From NCBI GenBank assembly GCA_022605955.1, contig JAKCOZ010000083.1, forward strand, positions 1,116,001 to 1,180,000: a stretch of DNA of 64,000 nt, read 5' to 3'. Position numbers and translations under genes: made by a program. This document shows, piece after piece, positions 56,336-64,000 of this stretch. The DNA is from Rallus limicola (Eukaryota; Chordata; Aves; Gruiformes; Rallidae). The stretch's first letter is position 1; the number at the start of each line of letters is the position of its first letter. Below the pieces are notes generated by a model. It was not told the DNA's origin. It did not search any database and worked only from the letters and a program-made list of their open reading frames with translations.

Positions 56336-57174
56336 ATGCCTTTCATGCCTAGCTTCTTTACTTTGGGAGTTATTGCTGGACGTTTAGCATGTTTTGAACT
56401 CCAGTCTGCTAGGGCCGAGAAAAGCACCGTAGGAGGTTCCAGGCATGTTCCCTCTTTCCAGGCAAAGGAAAAGGCTGAGAGCCAAAGTGACAGGTGCTGC
56501 TCATGTGTCCTGTTAGGAGGTTTCAGACAAGCTATGCCTTTCAGGCCTAGCTTCTTTACTTTGGGAGTTATTGCTGGACGTTTAGCATGTTTTGAACTGC
56601 AGTCTGCTAGGGCCGAGAAAAGCACCGTAGGAGGTTCCAGGCATGTTCCCTCTTTCCAGGCACAGGAAAAGGCTGAGAGCCAAAGTGACAGGGTCTGCTC
56701 GTGTGTCCTGTTAGGAGGTTTCAGACAAGCTATGCCTTTCAGGCCTAGCTTCTTTACTTTGGGAGATATTGCTGGACGTTTAGCATGTTTTGAACTGCAG
56801 TCTGCTAGGGCCGAGAAAAGCACCGTAGGAGGTTCCAGGCATGTTCCCTCTTTCCAGGCAAAGGAAAAGGCTGAGAGCCAAAGTGACAGGGGCTGCTCGT
56901 GTGTCCTGTTAGGAGGTTTCAGACAAGCTATGCCTTTCAGGCCTAGCTTCTTTACTTTGGGAGTTATTGCTGGACGTTTAGCATGTTTTGAACTGCAGTC
57001 TGCTAGGGCCGAGAAAAGCACCGTAGGAGGTTCCAGGCATGTTCCCTCTTTCCAGGCAAAGGAAAAGGCTGAGAGCCAAAGTGACAGGGTCTGCTCGTGT
57101 GTCCTGTTAGGAGGTTTCAGACAAGCTATGCTTTTCAGGCCTAGCTTGTCTGAAACCTCCTAACAGGACAAGCT
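56336..57174 (+). repeat. Block of 4 monomers (G* V G V)
   Basis: Monomer 1 has GAACTCCAG, which loses PstI, and AGGTGCTGCTCATG. Monomer 2 has GGCACAGG. Monomer 3 has GGGAGATATTG. By eye the block is the same as the next one except in the closing junction. Confidence 0.92.
57100..57170. repeat. Junction palindrome 31
   Basis: The arms are perfect. The spacer is TGCTTTTCAGGCC. Confidence 0.95.
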
Positions 57175-58013
57175 ATGCCTTTCATGCCTAGCTTCTTTAC
57201 TTTGGGAGTTATTGCTGGACGTTTAGCATGTTTTGAACTCCAGTCTGCTAGGGCCGAGAAAAGCACCGTAGGAGGTTCCAGGCATGTTCCCTCTTTCCAG
57301 GCAAAGGAAAAGGCTGAGAGCCAAAGTGACAGGTGCTGCTCATGTGTCCTGTTAGGAGGTTTCAGACAAGCTATGCCTTTCAGGCCTAGCTTCTTTACTT
57401 TGGGAGTTATTGCTGGACGTTTAGCATGTTTTGAACTGCAGTCTGCTAGGGCCGAGAAAAGCACCGTAGGAGGTTCCAGGCATGTTCCCTCTTTCCAGGC
57501 ACAGGAAAAGGCTGAGAGCCAAAGTGACAGGGTCTGCTCGTGTGTCCTGTTAGGAGGTTTCAGACAAGCTATGCCTTTCAGGCCTAGCTTCTTTACTTTG
57601 GGAGATATTGCTGGACGTTTAGCATGTTTTGAACTGCAGTCTGCTAGGGCCGAGAAAAGCACCGTAGGAGGTTCCAGGCATGTTCCCTCTTTCCAGGCAA
57701 AGGAAAAGGCTGAGAGCCAAAGTGACAGGGGCTGCTCGTGTGTCCTGTTAGGAGGTTTCAGACAAGCTATGCCTTTCAGGCCTAGCTTCTTTACTTTGGG
57801 AGTTATTGCTGGACGTTTAGCATGTTTTGAACTGCAGTCTGCTAGGGCCGAGAAAAGCACCGTAGGAGGTTCCAGGCATGTTCCCTCTTTCCAGGCAAAG
57901 GAAAAGGCTGAGAGCCAAAGTGACAGGGTCTGCTCGTGTGTCCTGTTAGGAGGTTTCAGACAAGCTATGCCTTTCAGGCCTAGCCTGTCTGAAACCTCCT
58001 AACAGGACAAGCT
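57175..58013 (+). repeat. Block of 4 monomers (G* V G V)
   Basis: This is a tandem copy of the block at 56336 and recurs at 62463. Confidence 0.92.
57939..58009. repeat. Junction palindrome 32
   Basis: There is one mismatch, TAGCCTG in the right arm. Confidence 0.94.
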
Positions 58014-58852
58014 ATGCCTTTCATGCCTAGATTCTTTACTTTGGGAGTTATTGCTGGACGTTTAGCATGTTTTGAACTGCAGTCTGCTAGGGCCGAGAAA
58101 AGCACCGTAGGGGGTTCCAGGCATGTTCCCTCTTTCCAGGAAAAGGAAAAGGCTGAGAGCCAAAGTGACAGGGGCTGCTCGTGTGTCCTGTTAGGAGGTT
58201 TCAGACAAGCTATGCCTTTCAGGCCTAGCTTCTTTACTTTGGGAGTTATTGCTGGACGTTTAGCATGTTTTGAACTGCAGTCTGCTAGGGCCGAGAAAAG
58301 CACCGTAGGAGGTTCCAGGCATGTTCCCTCTTTCCAGGCAAAGGAAAAGGCTGAGAGCCAAAGTGACAGGGGCTGCTCGTGTGTCCTGTTAGGAGGTTTC
58401 AGACAAGCTATGCCTTTCAGGCCTAGCTTCTTTACTTTGGGAGTTATTGCTGGACGTTTAGCATGTTTTGAACTGCAGTCTGCTAGGGCCGAGAAAAGCA
58501 CAGTAGGTGGTTCCAGGCATGTTCCCTCTTTCCAGGCAAAGGAAAAGGCTGAGAGCCAAAGTGACAGGGGCTGCTCGTGTGTCCTGTTAGGAGGTTTCAG
58601 ACAAGCTATGCCTTTCAGGCCTCGCTTCTTTACTTTGGGAGTTATTGCTGGACTTTTAGCATGTTTTGAACTGCAGTCTGCTAGGGCCGAGAAAAGCACC
58701 GTAGGAGGTTCCAGGCATGTTCCCTCTTTCCAGGCAAAGGAAATGGCTGAGAGCCAAAGTGACAGGGTCTGCTCGTGTGTCCTGTTAGGAGGTTTCAGAC
58801 AAGCTATGCCTTTCAGCCCTAGCTTGTCTGAAACCTCCTAACAGGACAAGCT
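58014..58852 (+). repeat. Block of 4 monomers (G G G V)
   Basis: Monomer 1 has CCTAGATTC, GTAGGGGGTTCC and CCAGGAAAAGG. Monomer 3 has CACAGTAGGTGG. Monomer 4 has CCTCGCTTC, GGACTTTTAG and GGAAATGGC. Confidence 0.92.
58778..58848. repeat. Junction palindrome 33
   Basis: The arms are perfect. The spacer is TGCCTTTCAGCCC. Confidence 0.95.
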
Positions 58853-61800
58853 ATGCCTTTCATGCCTAGCTTCTTTACTTTGGGAGTTATTGCTGGACGT
58901 TTAGCATGTTTTGAACTGCAGTCTGCTAGGGCCGAGAAAAGCACCGTAGGAGGTTCCAGGCATGTTCCCTCTTTCCAGGCAAAGGAAAAGGCTGAGAGCC
59001 AAAGTGACAGGTGCTGCTCATGTGTCCTGTTAGGAGGTTTCAGACAAGCTATGCCTTTCAGGCCTAGCTTCTTTACTTTGGGAGTTATTGCTGGACGTTT
59101 AGCATGTTTTGAACTGCAGTCTGCTAGGGCCGAGAAAAGCACCGTAGGAGGTTCCAGGCATGTTCCCTCTTTCCAGGCACAGGAAAAGGCTGAGAGCCAA
59201 AGTGACAGGGTCTGCTCGTGTGTCCTGTTAGGAGGTTTCAGACAAGCTATGCCTTTCAGGCCTAGCTTCTTTACTTTGGGAGTTATTGCTGGACGTTTAG
59301 CATGTTTTGAACTGCAGTCTGCTAGGGCCGAGAAAAGCACCGTAGGAGGTTCCAGGCATGTTCCCTCTTTCCAGGCAAAGGAAAAGGCTGAGAACCAAAG
59401 TGACAGGGGCTGCTCGTGTGTCCTGTTAGGAGGTTTCAGACAAGCTATGCCTTTCAGGCCTAGCTTCTTTACTTTGGGAGTTATTGCTGGACGTTTAGCA
59501 TGTTTTGAACTGCAGTCTGCTAGGGCCGAGAAAAGCACCGTAGGAGGTTCCAGGCATGTTCCCTCTTTCCAGGCAAAGGAAAAGGCTGAGAGCCAAAGTG
59601 ACAGGGGCTGCTCGTGTGTCCTGTTAGGAGGTTTCAGACAAGCTATGCCTTTCAGGCCTAGCTTCTTTACTTTGGGAGTTATTGCTGGACGTTTAGCATG
59701 TTTTGAACTGCAGTCTGCTAGGGCCGAGAAAAGCACCGTAGGAGGTTCCAGGCATGTTCCCTCTTTCCAGGCAAAGGAAAAGGCTGAGAACCAAAGTGAC
59801 AGGGTCTGCTCGTGTGTCCAGTTAGGAGGTTTCAGACAAGCTATGCCTTTCAGGCCTAGCTTCTATACTTTGGGAGTTATTGCTGGACGTTTAGCATGTT
59901 TTGAACTGCAGTCTGCTAGGGCCGAGAAAAGCACCGTAGGATGTTCCAGGCATGTTCCCTCTTTCCAGGCAAAGGAAAAGGCTGAGAGCCAAAGTGACAG
60001 GGTCTGCTCGTGTGTCCTGTTAGGAGGTTTCAGACAAGCTATGCCTTTCAGGCCTAGCTTCTTTACTTTGGGAGTTATTGCTGGACGTTTAGCATGTTTT
60101 GAACTGCAGTCTGCTAGGGCCGAGAAAAGCACCGTAGGAGGTTCCAGGCATGTTCCCTCTTTCCAGGCAAAGGAAAAGGCTGAGAGCCAAAGTGACAGGG
60201 TCTGCTCGTGTGTCCTGTTAGGAGGTTTCAGACAAGCTATGCCTTTCAGGCCTAGCTTCTTTACTTTGGGAGTTATTGCTGGACGTTTAGCATGTTTTGA
60301 ACTGCAGTCTGCTAGGGCCGAGAAAAGCACCGTAGGAGGTTCCAGGCATGTTCCCTCTTTCCAGGCAAAGGAAAAGGCTGAGAGCCAAAGTGACAGGGTC
60401 TGCTCGTGTGTCCTGTTAGGAGGTTTCAGACAAGCTATGCCTTTCAGGCCTAGCTTCTTTACTTTGGGAGTTATTGCTGGACGTTTAGCATGTTTTGAAC
60501 TGCAGTCTGCTAGGGCCGAGAAAAGCACCGTAGGAGGTTCCAGGCATGTTCCCTCTTTCCAGGCAAAGGAAAAGGCTGAGAGCCAAAGTGACAGGGGCTG
60601 CTCGTGTGTCCTGTTAGGAGGTTTCAGACAAGCTATGCCTTTCATGCCTAGCTTCTTTACTTTGGGAGTTATTGCTGGACGTTTAGCATGTTTTGAACTG
60701 CAGTCTGCTAGGGCCGAGAAAAGCACCGTAGGAGGTTCCAGGCATGTTCCCTCTTTCCAGGCAAAGGAAAAGGCTGAGAGCCAAAGTGACAGGGTCTGCT
60801 CGTGTGTCCAGTTAGGAGGTTTCAGACAAGCTTTGCCTTTCAGGCCTAGCTTCTATACTTTGGGAGTTATTGCTGGACGTTTAGCATGTTTTGAACTGCA
60901 GTCTGCTAGGGCCGAGAAAAGCACCGTAGGATGTTCCAGGCATGTTCCCTCTTTCCAGGCAAAGGAAAAGGCTGAGAGCCAAAGTGACAGGGTCTGCTCG
61001 TGTGTCCTGTTAGGAGGTTTCAGACAAGCTATGCCTTTCAGGCCTAGCTTCTTTACTTTGGGAGTTATTGCTGGACGTTTAGCATGTTTTGAACTGCAGT
61101 CTGCTAGGGCCGAGAAAAGCACCGTAGGAGGTTCCAGGCATGTTCCCTCTTTCCAGGCAAAGGAAAAGGCTGAGAGCCAAAGTGACAGGGTCTGCTCGTG
61201 TGTCCTGTTAGGAGGTTTCAGACAAGCTATGCCTTTCAGGCCTAGCTTCTTTACTTTGGGAGTTATTGCTGGACGTTTAGCATGTTTTGAACTGCAGTCT
61301 GCTAGGGCCGAGAAAAGCACCGTAGGAGGTTCCAGGCATGTTCCCTCTTTCCAGGCAAAGGAAAAGGCTGAGAGCCAAAGTGACAGGGTCTGCTTAGTGT
61401 CCTGTTAGGAGGTTTCAGACAAGCTATGCCTTTCATGCCTAGCTTCTTTACTTTGGGAGTTATTGCTGGACGTTTAGCATGTTTTGAACTGCAGTCTGCT
61501 AGGGCCGAGAAAAGCACCGTAGGATGTTCCAGGCATGTTCCCTCTTTCCAGGCAAAGGAAAAGGCTGAGAGCCAAAGTGACAGGGGCTGCTCGTGTGTCC
61601 TGTTAGGAGGTTTCAGACAAGCTATGCCTTTCAGGCCTAGCTTCTTTACTTTGGGAGTTATTGCTGGACGTTTAGCATGTTTTGAACTGCAGTCTGCTAG
61701 GGCCGAGAAAAGCACCGTAGGAGGTTCCAGGCATGTTCCCTCTTTCCAGGCAAAGGAAAAGGCTGAGAGCCAAAGTGACAGGGTCTGCTCGTGTGTCCTG

Positions 61801-62462
61801 TTAGGAGGTTTCAGACAAGCTATGCCTTTCAGGCCTAGCTTCTTTACTTTGGGAGTTATTGCTGGACGTTTAGCATGTTTTGAACTGCAGTCTGCTAGGG
61901 CCGAGAAAAGCACCGTAGGAGGTTCCAGGCATGTTCCCTCTTTCCAGGCAAAGGAAAAGGCTGAGAGCCAAAGTGACAGGGTCTGCTCGTGTGTCCTGTT
62001 AGGAGGTTTCAGACAAGCTATGCCTTTCAGGCCTAGCTTCTTTACTTTGGGAGTTATTGCTGGACGTTTAGCATGTTTTGAACTGCAGTCTGCTAGGGCC
62101 GAGAAAAGCACCGTAGGAGGTTCCAGGCATGTTCCCTCTTTCCAGGCAAAGGAAAAGGCTGAGAGCCAAAGTGACAGGGGCTGCTCGTGTGTCCTGTTAG
62201 GAGGTTTCAGACAAGCTATGCCTTTCAGGCCTAGCTTCTTTACTTTGGGAGTTATTGCTGGACGTTTAGCATGTTTTGAACTGCAGTCTGCTAGGGCCGA
62301 GAAAAGCACCGTAGGAGGTTCCAGGCATGTTCCCTCTTTCCAGGCAAAGGAAAAGGCTGAGAGCCAAAGTGACAGGGTCTGCTCGTGTGTCCTGTTAGGA
62401 GGTTTCAGACAAGCTATGCTTTTCAGGCCTAGCTTGTCTGAAACCTCCTAACAGGACAAGCT
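58853..62462 (+). repeat. Block of 18 monomers, one base short
   Basis: Type order: G* V n G n V V V G V V V V G V V G V. The cassette GTCCAGTTAGG, CTTCTATAC, AGGATGTTCC occurs twice (from 59645 and 60635). CATGCC is internal at 60635 and 61426. A one-base deletion (CTGCTTAGTGTCC) near 61393 precedes the latter. Confidence 0.92.
62388..62458. repeat. Junction palindrome 34
   Basis: The arms are perfect. The spacer is TGCTTTTCAGGCC. Confidence 0.95.
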
Positions 62463-63301
62463 ATGCCTTTCATGCCTAGCTTCTTTACTTTGGGAGTTAT
62501 TGCTGGACGTTTAGCATGTTTTGAACTCCAGTCTGCTAGGGCCGAGAAAAGCACCGTAGGAGGTTCCAGGCATGTTCCCTCTTTCCAGGCAAAGGAAAAG
62601 GCTGAGAGCCAAAGTGACAGGTGCTGCTCATGTGTCCTGTTAGGAGGTTTCAGACAAGCTATGCCTTTCAGGCCTAGCTTCTTTACTTTGGGAGTTATTG
62701 CTGGACGTTTAGCATGTTTTGAACTGCAGTCTGCTAGGGCCGAGAAAAGCACCGTAGGAGGTTCCAGGCATGTTCCCTCTTTCCAGGCACAGGAAAAGGC
62801 TGAGAGCCAAAGTGACAGGGTCTGCTCGTGTGTCCTGTTAGGAGGTTTCAGACAAGCTATGCCTTTCAGGCCTAGCTTCTTTACTTTGGGAGATATTGCT
62901 GGACGTTTAGCATGTTTTGAACTGCAGTCTGCTAGGGCCGAGAAAAGCACCGTAGGAGGTTCCAGGCATGTTCCCTCTTTCCAGGCAAAGGAAAAGGCTG
63001 AGAGCCAAAGTGACAGGGGCTGCTCGTGTGTCCTGTTAGGAGGTTTCAGACAAGCTATGCCTTTCAGGCCTAGCTTCTTTACTTTGGGAGTTATTGCTGG
63101 ACGTTTAGCATGTTTTGAACTGCAGTCTGCTAGGGCCGAGAAAAGCACCGTAGGAGGTTCCAGGCATGTTCCCTCTTTCCAGGCAAAGGAAAAGGCTGAG
63201 AGCCAAAGTGACAGGGTCTGCTCGTGTGTCCTGTTAGGAGGTTTCAGACAAGCTATGCCTTTCAGGCCTAGCCTGTCTGAAACCTCCTAACAGGACAAGC
63301 T
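62463..63301 (+). repeat. Block of 4 monomers (G* V G V)
   Basis: This is a third copy of the block at 56336 and 57175, including GAACTCCAG, GGCACAGG and GGGAGATATTG. Confidence 0.92.
63227..63297. repeat. Junction palindrome 35
   Basis: There is one mismatch, TAGCCTG in the right arm. Confidence 0.94.
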
Positions 63302-64000
63302 ATGCCTTTCATGCCTAGATTCTTTACTTTGGGAGTTATTGCTGGACGTTTAGCATGTTTTGAACTGCAGTCTGCTAGGGCCGAGAAAAGCACCGTAGGG
63401 GGTTCCAGGCATGTTCCCTCTTTCCAGGAAAAGGAAAAGGCTGAGTGCCAAAGTGACAGGGGCTGCTCGTGTGTCCTGTTAGGAGGTTTCAGACAAGCTA
63501 TGCCTTTCAGGCCTAGCTTCTTTACTTTGGGAGTTATTGCTGGACGTTTAGCATGTTTTGAACTGCAGTCTGCTAGGGCCGAGAAAAGCACCGTAGGAGG
63601 TTCCAGGCATGTTCCCTCTTTCCAGGCAAAGGAAAAGGCTGAGAGCCAAAGTGACAGGGGCTGCTCGTGTGTCCTGTTAGGAGGTTTCAGACAAGCTATG
63701 CCTTTCAGGCCTAGCTTCTTTACTTTGGGAGTTATTGCTGGACGTTTAGCATGTTTTGAACTGCAGTCTGCTAGGGCCGAGAAAAGCACAGTAGGTGGTT
63801 CCAGGCATGTTCCCTCTTTCCAGGCAAAGGAAAAGGCTGAGAGCCAAAGTGACAGGGGCTGCTCGTGTGTCCTGTTAGGAGGTTTCAGACAAGCTATGCC
63901 TTTCAGGCCTCGCTTCTTTACTTTGGGAGTTATTGCTGGACTTTTAGCATGTTTTGAACTGCAGTCTGCTAGGGCCGAGAAAAGCACCGTAGGAGGTTCC
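63302..64000 (+). repeat. Partial block at the right window end (G G G, then a cut monomer)
   Basis: This is a copy of the block at 58014, with GAGTGCC as a private change in monomer 1. The fourth monomer starts at 63896, carries CCTCGCTTC and GGACTTTTAG, and is cut by the window end. Confidence 0.92.

Larger units (their letters stand above)
1..64000. repeat. 198-bp satellite array with palindromic junctions (whole window)
   Basis: Every base belongs to a head-to-tail array of a 198-bp monomer, about 315 copies, interrupted only by 35 insertions of 47 bp. The distance between the first and last junction (62,974 bp) equals 310 x 198 + 34 x 47 less a net 4 bases, so the structure accounts for the region to the base. 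No other sequence class is seen. One PstI site (CTGCAG) and one StuI site (AGGCCT) occur in the consensus monomer, so a 198-bp ladder is expected on digestion. I infer constitutive heterochromatin of a eukaryote; centromeric placement is possible but not shown. The family is not one I recognise. Confidence 0.97.
57175..64000. repeat. Higher-order repeat, 5,288-bp period, second copy cut by window end
   Basis: Copy 1 is 57175-62462. Copy 2 starts at 62463 and continues to the window end. The four-monomer blocks at 57175 and 62463 look the same by eye, and those at 58014 and 63302 differ at a few bases (for example GAGTGCC at 63445). Confidence 0.82.

Noticed and set aside
59..63987. Very long open reading frames on both strands (up to about 1,000 codons) with a 66-residue repeat
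   Set aside because: 198 is a multiple of three, so one stop-free monomer phase gives an endless frame. Two opposite-strand frames are open at once, most variants change the residue, and each 47-bp junction shifts the frame and brings a stop soon after. No promoter, splice signal or unique flanking sequence is visible.
1..64000. CRISPR array
   Set aside because: The repeats are contiguous 198-bp units with no unique spacers, and the unit is far too long.
1..64000. Alpha satellite or another well-known vertebrate satellite
   Set aside because: The unit length (198 bp), GC content and lack of recognisable motifs do not fit the 171-bp alpha monomer, and I recognise no other family in it. A library search would decide.
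1..64000. RNA genes (tRNA, 5S rRNA) as the origin of the monomer
   Set aside because: I see no A-box/B-box pair or cloverleaf arrangement in the consensus on either strand.

Overview
The whole window is one uninterrupted tandem satellite. No gene, RNA gene or transposon is visible at any point. The unit is a 198-bp monomer (about 50% GC, four CpG per monomer). About 315 copies lie head to tail on the + strand, so highly similar that most differ from a consensus at only a few sites. Strong CpG depletion, CpG-to-TpG/CpA changes among copies, a unit length close to a nucleosome repeat, and layered higher-order repeats all point to a eukaryotic genome with DNA methylation, most likely a centromeric, pericentromeric or other heterochromatic block. 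I do not recognise the monomer and cannot name the species.

The array is punctuated by 35 junctions. At each one a 47-bp insertion turns the local sequence into a 71-bp palindrome (29-bp arms, 13-nt spacer). Between junctions lie blocks of whole monomers. In order, complete blocks hold 3, 12, 4, 3, 12, 10, 10, 16, 5, 13, 9, 7, 9, 11, 6, 11, 14, 18, 4, 11, 4, 8, 6, 5, 15, 6, 10, 30, 4, 4, 4, 4, 18 and 4 monomers (310 in total), with partial blocks at both window ends. Block lengths equal n x 198 + 47 bp, apart from six single-base indels in the window. The monomer after a junction usually carries CATGCC where others have CAGGCC, and the monomer before it often has TTGCAG for CTGCAG.

The blocks themselves are duplicated in tandem, giving regional higher-order repeats: 3,903 bp in 1-6455, 3,262 bp in 17384-23907, 3,460 bp in 22673-29592, 3,064 bp in 33599-39726, 4,252 bp in 42197-48079, 1,781 bp in 49908-53073, 839-bp blocks in 55497-58852, and 5,288 bp from 57175 to the window end.

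The most interesting signal is the junction system. The 47-bp insertion reads as a two-step template switch seeded by a short dyad present in every monomer. Its arms carry matching base changes at three junctions, and nine internal CATGCC monomers look like places where a junction has been cleanly lost. Long reading frames exist on both strands only because 198 is a multiple of three and the monomer happens to lack stops in two frames; I do not call them genes.

Monomer types used in the entries: V = GAGAGCC, GGGTCTG, GTCCTG; G = GAGAGCC, GGGGCTG, GTCCTG; N = GAGAACC, GGGGCTG, GTCATG (read in order over about 45 bp at the monomer's 3' end). Lower case marks mixed types, and G* marks the AGGTGCTGCTCATG variant.
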